Shown one piece after another: positions 8,884-17,363 of a DNA stretch of 64,000 nucleotides. Origin of the DNA: VRUE01 sp963718775 (GTDB lineage Bacteria > Actinomycetota > Thermoleophilia > Solirubrobacterales > 70-9); the NCBI GenBank assembly GCA_963718775.1, contig OY970377.1, forward strand, positions 1,612,001 to 1,676,000. The letters are read 5' to 3'. The notes under the pieces are model-generated. The model was not told the origin of the DNA, ran no database searches, and saw nothing but the letters and a program-made list of their open reading frames with translations. Numbering within the stretch: the stretch's first letter is position 1; each line of letters opens with the position of its first letter. The translations under genes were made by a program, and so were the position numbers.

Positions 8884-10478
8884 GATGGCTGGCGACGATC
8901 GTCGTCGCCAGCGCCCTCTGCTCGCCCGCGCTCGCAGCTGCGGATACGGGTGAGATCGGCGTCGCCGAGGCGACGCGAACCGCCAACCTCGACCCAAAGG
9001 TCGTCGAAGAGCGCGAGCAGAACGGCGCCCTGACCGATAACGCCGTCATGGTCGACGGCAACTGGGAGGTTGCCTATTTCGCCAACGACGAACAGGTCGC
9101 GCTGGTCCTCGTCGACCCCGTCACCGGCCTCGTCCGCGAGTCCTGGACGGGGTACCAGGTGTCCTGGAAGATGGCTCGCGGGTACTCCGGCGCCTTCGGG
9201 CACAAGCTCAACGCCCCCTATGTCTTCCTGCCGCTCTGCGCGATCTTTCTGCTCGGCCTGCTCGACTGGCGCCGCCTGCGCCGCGTCGCCAACCTCGATC
9301 TCCTCGTCCTGCTCGGCTTCGGCGTCTCGCACTTCTTCTTCAACCGCGCCCAGATTGGCGTTTCGGTCCCGCTCCAGTACGTCCCGCTCCTCTACCTCTT
9401 CGGCCGCGCCCTGTGGATCGGCGCGCGGGGGAGAGGTGCGGGCATTCGTCCGGTCTGGCCCGCCGCCTGGCTGCTGATCGCCGCTCTCTTCCTGATCGGC
9501 TTCCGGGTCGGCCTCAACGTCGCCGACTCCGGCGCGATCGACGTTGGCTACGCGAGTGTGGTTGGGGCCGACCGGATTACCCACGGCGAGCCGATCTACG
9601 ACAACTTCCCTGACGACGTCTCCCAAGGAGATACCTACGGGCCGGTCAACTACCTCGCCTACGTCCCCGCCGAGCTGATCTGGCCCTGGTCGGGCAGCTG
9701 GGACGATCTCCCTGCCGCCCACGGCGCCGCCGTCTTCTTCGACCTCGCCACCTTCGCCCTGCTGATCTTCCTCGGCCGCCACATCCGCCCTGGCCCCGAA
9801 GGCAACAAGCTCGCGGCAACTCTCGCCTTCGGCTGGGCCGCCTACCCCTACACGGCCTTCGCCCTGCTCTCCAACTCCAACGACACCCTTGTGGCGATGC
9901 TCCTCGTCGCCACTCTTCTGGCCCTAGCCCGGCCGGCGGCAAGAGGTGTAATGACGGCCCTGGCCACCTTCACCAAGTTCGCCCCACTGGTGTTGGCCCC
10001 AATGCTCGCCACCTACGGCCCAAAACGCCCGAGGTTCGCCTTTGCCTTCGCAGTCACAGCTGTGGCAATCATGCTTTGGCCGGCACTGGATCCGGGCCTA
10101 CACACCTTCTACGACCGCACGATCGCCTACCAAGCCGGCCGCGACTCCCCTTTCAGCATCTGGGGCCAAGTCCCCAGCCTTGAGCCTCTACGCGTAGCCA
10201 TCCTTGCATCGGTCGCTGCGCTTGCGCTCGTATTTGCCTTCCGGCCCAGGCGCAAACAGCTAACCCAAGTAGCAGCGCTGGGAGCAGCTCTTCTAATAGG
10301 GGTTCAGCTGACCATGCACCACTGGTTCTACCTCTACATCGTCTGGTTCTACCCACTCCTCCTCGTAGCCCTCTCGTCCCAGGAAAGGGAAACCGGTACC
10401 CCTCCGAACGGCTTGTACTTTTTCGGCAATCCGCCCAAGGCGTCAGCCACTCAACTCTCCACCGAAAAAGTTGAGTGA
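8880..10478 (+). CDS. Membrane glycosyltransferase of the GT-C/GT87-like type
   Basis: 532-residue polytopic protein with a cleavable-looking signal peptide (about 1-20). An extracytoplasmic stretch to about residue 110 follows, then at least ten hydrophobic segments. The pattern resembles polyprenyl-phosphate-dependent mannosyltransferases of the DUF2029/GT87 group, with an acidic loop after the first membrane segments. This is an assignment by fold style, not by a diagnostic motif. The start overlaps the previous stop (ATGA). The last ~27 residues, including GLYFF, are encoded by palindrome copy 4, so the C-terminus is repeat-derived. Confidence 0.72.
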   Translation: MRWLATIVVASALCSPALAAADTGEIGVAEATRTANLDPKVVEEREQNGALTDNAVMVDGNWEVAYFANDEQVALVLVDPVTGLVRESWTGYQVSWKMARGYSGAFGHKLNAPYVFLPLCAIFLLGLLDWRRLRRVANLDLLVLLGFGVSHFFFNRAQIGVSVPLQYVPLLYLFGRALWIGARGRGAGIRPVWPAAWLLIAALFLIGFRVGLNVADSGAIDVGYASVVGADRITHGEPIYDNFPDDVSQGDTYGPVNYLAYVPAELIWPWSGSWDDLPAAHGAAVFFDLATFALLIFLGRHIRPGPEGNKLAATLAFGWAAYPYTAFALLSNSNDTLVAMLLVATLLALARPAARGVMTALATFTKFAPLVLAPMLATYGPKRPRFAFAFAVTAVAIMLWPALDPGLHTFYDRTIAYQAGRDSPFSIWGQVPSLEPLRVAILASVAALALVFAFRPRRKQLTQVAALGAALLIGVQLTMHHWFYLYIVWFYPLLLVALSSQERETGTPPNGLYFFGNPPKASATQLSTEKVE

Positions 10479-10496
10479 GGTGGGGTACCGGTTTCC
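10388..10496. repeat. Palindromic repeat family, copy 4 (inverted orientation)
   Basis: 109 bp with perfect 15-bp outer arms (10388-10402 and 10482-10496). On the plus strand it reads CTTGTACTTTTTCG ... CGAAAAAGTTGAG, the reverse of copies 1-3. It encodes the C-terminus and stop codon (10476-10478) of the glycosyltransferase and lies before the end of the convergent ymdB-like gene. Confidence 0.9.
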
Positions 10497-10511
10497 TTAC
10501 CCGGCCCCGGG

Positions 10512-11285
10512 TTAAAGAGGAGCGGGCACCATGACCTGCGTGATCGAGTCAGCCAGCCCTTCACTGTTCACCTCGACAACCGCCCCCATCACCCAAACAT
10601 CCTCCTCAGCCGTCTCGAACTTTACCGGCATCTGGGTAATCATCTGCTCGAGGATCAGCTCGGGTTTCACACCTAGAACACTGGTCCGTGAGCCGGTCAT
10701 CCCGACATCGGAGATGAACGCCGTGCTCTTCGGCAGGACCCTCGCGTCGGCCGTCGGCACGTGTGTGTGGGTGCCGAAGACCGCGGCGACGCGGCCGTCG
10801 AGGTGCCAGCCCATCGCGACCTTCTCGCTGGTCACCTCGGCATGGAAGTCGACGATCGCGAAGTCGCACTCGATCTTCTCGAGGATGCTGTCGACCTCGT
10901 GGAAGGGCGAGCGGGCGACCTTGAGGCCGATCGCGCCGCTGAGGTTGATCACCCCGACCCGCTGGCCGGCGACCTCGACGACGGTGTAGCCGCGGCCGGG
11001 ATTGGCATAGGGGTAGTTGGCGGGCCGAATCACGCGGTCGCTGCTGTTGAGGTAGCCGTAGACCTGGCGGTGGCGGTAGACGTGGTTGCCAGTCGTGATC
11101 ACGCCGGCCCCGGCGGCGAAGATGTCATCGGCCGTCTTCTCGGTGATGCCCATGCCCCCGGCTGAGTTCTCGCCGTTGACGACGACCAGGTCGGGCGCGT
11201 GCCGCTCGCGAAGCTCGGGCATCGCGGCTTTCAGCCCACGCCGGCCCGGCCCACCCACCACATCGCCGATAAAGAGCACCTTCAC
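10512..11285 (-). CDS. ymdB: YmdB family metallophosphoesterase (TIGR00282)
   Basis: Dinuclear-metal phosphodiesterase; B. subtilis YmdB hydrolyses cyclic nucleotides and affects motility and biofilm decisions. The 257-residue length is typical. Metal-binding motifs are all present in order: FIGDVVG (Asp), VVNGENSAGG (Asn/Glu), TTGNHVY (Asn-His), DFHAEVTSEK (His) and FGTHTHVPTAD (His-x-His). ATG at 11285. It is the last gene of a minus-strand run after the ABC transporter, separated from it by a hairpin at 11314-11362. Confidence 0.92.
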   Translation of the reverse strand: MKVLFIGDVVGGPGRRGLKAAMPELRERHAPDLVVVNGENSAGGMGITEKTADDIFAAGAGVITTGNHVYRHRQVYGYLNSSDRVIRPANYPYANPGRGYTVVEVAGQRVGVINLSGAIGLKVARSPFHEVDSILEKIECDFAIVDFHAEVTSEKVAMGWHLDGRVAAVFGTHTHVPTADARVLPKSTAFISDVGMTGSRTSVLGVKPELILEQMITQMPVKFETAEEDVWVMGAVVEVNSEGLADSITQVMVPAPL

Positions 11286-11313
11286 GGCCCCGACCCTATC
11301 CTCACCCTTCCCC

Positions 11314-11362
11314 GAACTGCATCAACTTCTCTACCTGGCGGATAGAAAAGTTGATGCAGTTC
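11314..11362. repeat. Perfect hairpin, possible short relative of the palindrome family
   Basis: 49 bp with a 15-bp perfect outer stem (11314-11328 and 11348-11362), extended by about five near-complementary bases and closed by a 9-nt loop. On the minus strand it contains ATCAACTTTTC, close to the family motif CTCAACTTTTTC. It lies 5 bp after the stop of the ABC permease, so it may also act as a terminator. Confidence 0.7.
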
Positions 11363-11367
11363 GTCGT

Positions 11368-12720
11368 TCAGACGGCGGTGAAGCGGCGCAGGGCGAAACG
11401 GGCAAGCAGCCCGTAGGCGACGATCAGGATCGCCAGGTGGCCAAGCGCCGCGGCGATGCTCGGGCCGGCAGGGTCGAGAGCGCCGGTCATCGCCTGCAGC
11501 GCTGGCTTGAAGGGGAAGAGCGCGGTGATCAGCTCGATCGCGTCATTGAGCGCCGGCCCGACCGTGCCGGAGGGGATCAGCGAGAGGAAGGCAACTGGCA
11601 GCGTCACCATGAAGGCGAGCAGCGAGACGGCCCGAACCTCACGCGCAGCCGCGCCGAGCGCCGCGCCAGCGGTGCCGAGCGCGGCGCCACCGGCGACGAT
11701 CGCCACGAGCCAGAGGCCGAAGCGGCCCCAGTGCAGAGGCACGAAGAGCCCCAGGCCCGCCAGCATCAGAAGGGTTACCGCCAGGCCGATCGCGACCCCG
11801 AGCGCGACCTTCTCGGCAAGCAGCGCCGAGGGCGAGACGAGGCCGCGGGTGAGACGCGGGAAGGCGTTCTCCTCTCGCTCCAGCGCCAGCGACCCGGCGA
11901 CCAGGAGGACGCTGACGAAAGCGAGGGTGAAGGTCGCGGCGACGGCGATCGCGAAGACTTCCAGCGGCGGGGTGGAGGCGTTGACCACCTGCTTGTCGAC
12001 GGCGATTGGCTGACTGAGGCGTCTGAGCAGCGGCGCCGCGGTGTCGAGGTTGTTGCGGGCGAGCGTGGTGAAGCGAATTACTTCGTCGATCGAGTCGCGC
12101 AGCTGTCCCGGCGGCAGCGCTGGCCGCAGCCCGGTCAGGATGCGGGCGCTGTTGCGCAGGCCGAGGATCTCGATCGTCTGACCGATCACCGTGAACTGAC
12201 CGCCGTCGAGGACGAGGCCGAGGAATTTGCCGCCTTCGGCGGCGATCTGCTTGGCGATGACGAGATTGGCCTGGGTGAGCAGCGAGTTGATCCGGTCGTT
12301 GACCAAGCGCGCCTTGACCGGGTCCTCCTCGTTGACGATCACCTCGACCTTGGGCGTGCGTGGGAACGGTGTCGAGAGCGAGTTGATCCGGTCGACCAGG
12401 TCCGCTGGCAGAACCAGCGCCGCCAGCACGTCCCCGGAGCGCACTTCCTCGACCGCTTCGTCGCGGCTCTTCACGTAGACGCACTCGACCCGCTCGCAGA
12501 TACGGTCGCTGACGCCGATCTTCGGCAACTCGGTGGTGCCGACGCTGACCCTGGAGTCGCTTGGCACCTCGTTGAGGAAGGCGACCCGCGGCTTCTCCGG
12601 CGAGCGTGAGATCGCGAAACCGACGAGCACCGCGATCAGCACCGGGTAGGCGACGAGCAGGAAGGCCTGCAGGGGGGAGCGGCGGAGGATCTGCAGGTCC
12701 TTGAGCAGTAGCCAGCGCAT
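11368..12720 (-). CDS. ABC-2 type transporter permease
   Basis: 450-residue membrane subunit of an ABC exporter. It has one membrane segment near the N-terminus (about 17-38), a large extracytoplasmic domain (about 40-245), then five to six hydrophobic segments from about 250 to the end, the usual ABC-2/YhgE-like topology. The ATG at 12720 overlaps the stop of the ATPase gene (TGATG), so the two are translated together. The substrate is unknown; such pairs often export lipids, drugs or polysaccharide. Confidence 0.86.
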   Translation of the reverse strand: MRWLLLKDLQILRRSPLQAFLLVAYPVLIAVLVGFAISRSPEKPRVAFLNEVPSDSRVSVGTTELPKIGVSDRICERVECVYVKSRDEAVEEVRSGDVLAALVLPADLVDRINSLSTPFPRTPKVEVIVNEEDPVKARLVNDRINSLLTQANLVIAKQIAAEGGKFLGLVLDGGQFTVIGQTIEILGLRNSARILTGLRPALPPGQLRDSIDEVIRFTTLARNNLDTAAPLLRRLSQPIAVDKQVVNASTPPLEVFAIAVAATFTLAFVSVLLVAGSLALEREENAFPRLTRGLVSPSALLAEKVALGVAIGLAVTLLMLAGLGLFVPLHWGRFGLWLVAIVAGGAALGTAGAALGAAAREVRAVSLLAFMVTLPVAFLSLIPSGTVGPALNDAIELITALFPFKPALQAMTGALDPAGPSIAAALGHLAILIVAYGLLARFALRRFTAV

Positions 12721-13427
12721 CAGTGGCCTCGGTGGTGGAGGAAGGCGACGAAAGCGGTCTCGAAGTCCTGGTCGGCGGCCTCGGGAGCCTCGCTGCGCAC
12801 CGCTTCGCGCAGCCCGTCGGCCGAGCCGTCGAAAAGCGCCTCGCCGTCGGCGAGCACGAGCAGCCGCTGCCCGTAGCGCTCGGCCTCTTGGATGTCGTGG
12901 GTGGAGAAGATCACCGTCGTGCCGTTGCTGGAGGCAAGCGCCGCGACGAACTCCCAGAGCCGCGCCCGCTGGCGTGGATCGAGACCGACGCTGGGCTCGT
13001 CGAGGAGCAGCACCGAGGGCCGCGACAGCAGCCCGATCGCGATGTTGATCCGCTGCTGGTTACCGCCGGAGAGACGCGCGACGATCTCGTCGCGCCGTTC
13101 TGTCAGCCCGGTCAACTCGAGCATCTGCTCGCTGGAAGCGTGCGGGTCACCGTGCTTCTCCAGCCGCGCGAACAACAACAGGTTCTCCTCAACCGTCAAC
13201 CGCCGATAGAGCGCCGCCTGTTGTGGCACCCAGCCAACCGTTCCCTCTGACACCTGCACCTCGCCCCGGTCGGGCTTGGAGATGCCGGCAAGTATCGAGA
13301 GCAGTGTGGTCTTTCCTGCCCCGTTGGGACCGATGATCGCCACAAGCTCCCCGGCCTCGGTGCGCAGGTCGACCCCCCGCAACGCGTCGCGATCCCCGTA
13401 GCGCTTGACCAGCCCCCGTGCCTCCAC
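12720..13427 (-). CDS. ABC transporter ATP-binding protein
   Basis: Cytoplasmic ATPase partner of the adjacent permease, about 235 residues from GTG 13427. Walker A is GPNGAGKTT (about 36-44), a glutamine loop follows at VPQQ, the signature is RLSGGNQQR (about 133-141), and Walker B is VLLLDEP with SVGLDP. The open frame continues upstream to 13574 through the hairpin at 13459-13536, but that part has no homology. I chose GTG because ARGLVKRYG is the usual beginning of the fold; the exact start is uncertain. Confidence 0.88.
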   Translation of the reverse strand: MEARGLVKRYGDRDALRGVDLRTEAGELVAIIGPNGAGKTTLLSILAGISKPDRGEVQVSEGTVGWVPQQAALYRRLTVEENLLLFARLEKHGDPHASSEQMLELTGLTERRDEIVARLSGGNQQRINIAIGLLSRPSVLLLDEPSVGLDPRQRARLWEFVAALASSNGTTVIFSTHDIQEAERYGQRLLVLADGEALFDGSADGLREAVRSEAPEAADQDFETAFVAFLHHRGH

Positions 13428-13458
13428 GCCGGAGAACGGTACTTGCCGGCTTGAGTAG

Positions 13459-13536
13459 AGGGACAGAGAGGCCCTTCCCCGGACACTCAAGAGCGGCCTC
13501 CTGGCCGCTCGTCCGGGGAAGGGCCTCTCTGTCCCT
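13459..13536. repeat. Nested perfect palindrome between divergent genes
   Basis: Outer arms of 26 bp (13459-13484 and 13511-13536) are perfectly complementary. Between them are ACTCAA and an inner 8-bp stem with a 4-nt loop (13491-13510). It lies between the ABC ATPase (minus) and hemB (plus). The CTCAA stub could be a remnant of the larger repeat family's CTCAACTTTTTCG motif, but the motif pair itself is missing. Confidence 0.85.
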
Positions 13537-13555
13537 CCCTCTAAACTCGGCCCCA

Positions 13556-14527
13556 ATGCCGTTTCCCGCAACACGTATGCGTCGTCTGCGACGCACGGAG
13601 TCCCTGCGCGGCCTCGTCCGCGAGACGAGCCTTTCGCCGGCCGACCTGATCCAGCCCCTCTTCGTAGTCGCCGGCGAGAACGTCCGCGAGGAGATCCCCT
13701 CGATGCCCGGCGTCGAGCGCTTCTCGATCTCCGAGCTGGTCGCAGAGGCGACCGAGGTCGCCACGGCCGGGATCGGCGCGGTGCTGCTCTTCGGCGTCCC
13801 GTCGAGCAAGGACGAGACCGGCTCCGGCGCCTACGACGACGAGGGCGTCGTGCAGATGGCGGTTCGCGCCCTCAAGGAGGCACACCCCGACCTGACTGTG
13901 ATCACCGACGTCTGCCTCTGTGAGTACACGTCGCATGGCCATTGCGGCTTTGTCCGCGACGGCGAGGTCGACAACGACATCACCGTCGAGCTGCTCGCCA
14001 AGACCGCGATCTCCCACGCCGAGGCTGGCGCCGACGCGGTGGCTCCCAGCGACATGATGGACGGCCGGGTAGGAACGATCCGCCACCAGCTCGACGAGGA
14101 GGGGCACTCGGGCGTGCCGATCGTCTCCTACAGCGCCAAGTACGCCTCGGCTTTCTACGGCCCATTCCGCGACGCCGCCGAGTCGACGCCGGAGTTCGGC
14201 GACCGGCGTGGCTACCAGATGGATCCCGCCAACGCCGCCGAAGCGGTCCGCGAGGCCGAGCTCGACCTGGAGGAGGGGGCGGACATGCTGATGGTCAAGC
14301 CCGCGACCCCGTATCTCGACGTGGTGCGACGCGTCAAGGAGGCGACCGGCGCCCCGCTCGTCGCCTACCACGTCTCCGGCGAGTACTCGATGCTGAAGGC
14401 CGCCGCCGAGCAGGGCTGGATCGACGAGCGAGCCGCCGTCCTGGAGACCCTGACCTCGATCCGCCGCGCCGGCGCCGACGCGATCGTCACCTACTACGCA
14501 AAGGAGGCCGCGGCATGGCTTCAGTGA
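13556..14527 (+). CDS. hemB: Delta-aminolevulinic acid dehydratase (porphobilinogen synthase)
   Basis: Condenses two 5-aminolevulinates to porphobilinogen in tetrapyrrole synthesis. With ATG 13556 the protein has 323 residues, the usual length. The zinc-type cysteine cluster is visible in DVCLCEYTSHGHCG. The two active-site lysines are in YSAKYASAFYGPFRDA and MVKPATPYLD. Upstream in-frame codons lie in the palindrome and are excluded. The 3' end overlaps the next gene by 13 bp, forming a haem gene cluster with hemL. Confidence 0.95.
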   Translation: MPFPATRMRRLRRTESLRGLVRETSLSPADLIQPLFVVAGENVREEIPSMPGVERFSISELVAEATEVATAGIGAVLLFGVPSSKDETGSGAYDDEGVVQMAVRALKEAHPDLTVITDVCLCEYTSHGHCGFVRDGEVDNDITVELLAKTAISHAEAGADAVAPSDMMDGRVGTIRHQLDEEGHSGVPIVSYSAKYASAFYGPFRDAAESTPEFGDRRGYQMDPANAAEAVREAELDLEEGADMLMVKPATPYLDVVRRVKEATGAPLVAYHVSGEYSMLKAAAEQGWIDERAAVLETLTSIRRAGADAIVTYYAKEAAAWLQ

Positions 14528-15600
14528 AGGTGCCGCAGTCCAAGGCCCGTTCTCGCAAGGACGGCGCCGCGATCCCGCTCGACGAGACCGACAAGCGGCT
14601 GATGAACCTGCTCCAGTCGAGCTTCCCGCTCGACGGCGAGCCCTTCGCTCTGATCGCCTCCGAGGCCGAGCTGCAGCTCGACGACGTCCTCACCCGCACT
14701 CAGCGCCTGCTCGACGAGCGGATCATCCGCGAGATCACACCGATCTTCGACACCCGTGCGCTCGGCTACGAGTCGATGCTGGTTGCCGCCAAGGTCGATG
14801 CCGAGAATCCCCAGCGCGCCGCCCAGGTGGTCAACTCGCATCCAGGCGTCTCGCACAACTACCTGCGCACCCACGAGTTCAACCTCTGGTTCACGATCGC
14901 CACGCCGCCCGACTCCGAGCTCGGCCTGGCCGGCACGCTCGACGTTCTGATGCAGGAGGCCGGCGCCGAGTCGATGCGCCAGCTGCCGACCCTGACCCTG
15001 TTCAAGATCAACATGAACCTGGAGATGGAGAAGGGGACGGAGACCCTTGCGGCGGCCGTCGACGCGTCACCGCCCCGGGAGCTGGAGCCGCAGCCCTATG
15101 ACGAGCGCGACATCGCCGTGATTCGGGCTCTGCAGGGCCCGATGCAGGCGGTCGAGCGTCCCTATGACGAGGCCGCGGTCGAGCTGGGGCTGACGACCGA
15201 GCAGTTGCTCGAGCACCTGAGGGGCATGGTCGACCGCAAGCTGCTGCGCCGCGTCGCCGCGATCCTCTTCCACCGCCGCGCCGGCTTCTCCGCCAACGGC
15301 ATGGGCGTCTGGAAGGTGCCCGAGGCCGAGATCATGGAGACGGGGGGGCGTATGGCCTCCTTCCGCGGCATCTCCCACTGCTACCAGAGGCCGACCTACG
15401 AGGACTGGCCCTACAGCGTCTTCACGATGGCCCACGGCCGCTCCAAAGAGGAGTGCGACGCGATCCTCGACTCGATCGCCGAGGAGTGTGGGATGGGCCC
15501 CGACGACCGCGCCACGCTCTACTCCTCGACCGAGTACAAGAAGATCCGGCTGCGCTACTTCACCGATGAATACTCACGCTGGGAGGAGGAGCATTCCTAG
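14515..15600 (+). CDS. Fused AhbA/AhbB-like siroheme decarboxylase (Lrp/AsnC-type)
   Basis: 361-residue tandem of two Lrp/AsnC-like halves. Each has a winged helix (from about residue 22 and about 190) followed by an alpha/beta domain. The first half contains VSHNYLRTHEFNLWF. The second contains ISHCYQRPTYEDWPYSVFTMAHG, a pattern I know from NirD/L/G/H and AhbA/AhbB rather than from amino-acid regulators. These proteins decarboxylate siroheme to didecarboxysiroheme in haem d1 or alternative haem synthesis. The position between hemB and hemL supports a tetrapyrrole role over a regulator. It overlaps hemB by 13 bp. A regulatory function is the alternative reading. Confidence 0.8.
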   Translation: MASVKVPQSKARSRKDGAAIPLDETDKRLMNLLQSSFPLDGEPFALIASEAELQLDDVLTRTQRLLDERIIREITPIFDTRALGYESMLVAAKVDAENPQRAAQVVNSHPGVSHNYLRTHEFNLWFTIATPPDSELGLAGTLDVLMQEAGAESMRQLPTLTLFKINMNLEMEKGTETLAAAVDASPPRELEPQPYDERDIAVIRALQGPMQAVERPYDEAAVELGLTTEQLLEHLRGMVDRKLLRRVAAILFHRRAGFSANGMGVWKVPEAEIMETGGRMASFRGISHCYQRPTYEDWPYSVFTMAHGRSKEECDAILDSIAEECGMGPDDRATLYSSTEYKKIRLRYFTDEYSRWEEEHS

Positions 15601-16871
15601 TCACGAGCGCTCGGCAGATCTTTACCGTCGAGCGCTGGGGGTCCTGCCGGGAGGGGTCAACTCTCCCGTGCGGGCGATGCGCCAGATCGACCGTGAGCCG
15701 ATCTTCATCGAGCGTGGCGAAGGCTGCGAGCTGGTCGACGTCGACGGCAACCGTTACATCGACTGGGTCGGATCCTGGGGCCCGCTGATCCTCGGCCACG
15801 CCAACCCGGCGGTTCTGGCCGCGGTCGAGTCGGCAGCCGTGCGCGGCACCAGCTTCGGCGCTGCGACCGTTGCCGAGGTCGAGCTGGCGGAGGAGATCGT
15901 CGCCCGCGTTCCCTCGGCCGAGATGGTGCGGATGACCAGCTCCGGCACCGAGGCGGCGATGAGCGCCGTGCGCCTCGCTCGTGCCGCCACCGACCGCGAG
16001 GTCGTGGTCAAGTTCGCCGGCGCCTACCACGGCCACTCCGACGGGTTGCTCGCCGAGGCCGGGTCGGGGATGGCGACGCTGGCTATCCCAGGCAGCCCCG
16101 GCGTCACCACCGCCCATGCCGCCACGACCGTGGTCGTGCCGTGGAACGATCGCGAGGCGGTCGACCGGGCGTTGGCCGAGCATTCAGTCGCCGCTCTGAT
16201 CGCTGAGCCAGTCGCCGCCAACATGGGGGTCGTCCCCCCGGCAGAGGGATTTCTCGAGTTCCTCCGCGTCGTCACCGCCTCCGCCGGCGCCCTGCTCGTC
16301 TTCGACGAGGTGATCAGCGGCTTCCGCGTCGCCCGCGGCGGCGCCCAGCAGCTCTACGGGGTCGAACCAGACCTGACCGTGCTCGGCAAGGTGATCGGCG
16401 GCGGCCTGCCCGCGGCGGCCTTCGCCGGCCGCCGCGATCTGCTCGAACGGATCGCCCCTGCCGGCGACGTCTACCAGGCTGGCACGCTCTCCGGCAACCC
16501 ACTGGCTACCGCCGCCGGCCTGGCCACCTTGCGCGAGCTCGACGGCGACGCTTATCGCCGCCTCGCCGAGCTCGACCGACAGGTTCGCCACGGGCCTCAC
16601 GGGCCTCGCCGGCGATCGCCCTTTGCAGGTTGCCGCAGCCCCCGGCCTCGTCACCCTCTTCTTCAGCGACATGCCGGTCAGCGACTTTGCCGGCGCCGCG
16701 GCCTGCGACCTCGATGCTCATGCGCGTTTCTGCCGCGCGCTTCTCGAGGCCGGCGTCTACCCGCCGCCCTCGCAGTTCGAGGCCTGGTTCGTCTCACTCG
16801 CCCATGACGAGGCGGCGATCGATCGAACCCTCGAAGCCGCCGCAGCGGCACTCGACGAAGTGCTGGGCTGA
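15566..16871 (+). CDS. hemL: Glutamate-1-semialdehyde 2,1-aminomutase, reading frame interrupted
   Basis: PLP enzyme converting glutamate-1-semialdehyde to 5-aminolevulinate (C5 pathway). From ATG 15566 the family sequence is clear: LPGGVNSPVRA, the glycine-rich SSGTEAAMSAVRLAR, FAGAYHGHSDG, DEVISGFR and the PLP-lysine segment VLGKVIGGGLP. At about 16574-16582, where CGACCGAC suggests a one-base expansion, the frame changes. The correct C-terminus (FATGLTGLAG through PPSQFEAWFVSLAHDEAAID to the stop at 16871) continues in the +1 frame. One inserted base explains everything. The start overlaps the previous gene by 35 bp. Confidence 0.86.
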
Positions 16872-16967
16872 GCACGGTGGCTTCGGATCCGACAGAAGCC
16901 CTCGCCCTCCTCGCCGCCGCTCTGCGCGAGGAGGAGACGCCAATCTCTCCGCACGTGGTCGAGCCGG

Positions 16968-17330
16968 ATGAGCGACCCGGTCTTCGGCTTGCTCGCTGCC
17001 CTCGGACCACGCTCGGCCGGCGCCCCCGGCGAGTACGCGCTCGTCGTCGAGGCAGTACGCGAGGCCTACTTGCTCCACTACGGCAAGCCGCGGGTGCTGC
17101 GGGGCCATGACGACGACCTCGCCCTGCTCGCCGGCGACTATCTCTACGCGCTCGGCATCGAGCGGCTCGCCGCGCTCGGCGACGCCGAGGCCGTCGCCGT
17201 CCTGGCCGAGTTGATCGCCCGTTGCGCCCAGCTCCATGCCGAGGGCCGCCTGGGGGAGGCGCCGGCGCTTTGGCGAGCCTCCGCGCTGGCGATCGGCGGC
17301 GAAGACCATGGCGACCGCCCCGTGGCCTGA
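16968..17330 (+). CDS. Conserved small protein of unknown function upstream of the bc complex
   Basis: 120 residues from ATG 16968, mostly helical and Ala/Leu-rich, with no recognised domain, signal peptide or membrane segment. A short frame beginning at GTG 16877 gives about 30 plausible residues (ASDPTEALALLAAALREEE) that run into this gene in another frame. It could be the true N-terminus cut off by a further indel, or a separate leader. It lies 33 bp before the Rieske gene and may be co-transcribed with it. Confidence 0.6.
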   Translation: MSDPVFGLLAALGPRSAGAPGEYALVVEAVREAYLLHYGKPRVLRGHDDDLALLAGDYLYALGIERLAALGDAEAVAVLAELIARCAQLHAEGRLGEAPALWRASALAIGGEDHGDRPVA

Positions 17331-17363
17331 GTCAATAGACTCCGGTCTTCCTGAGGCAAGCTG

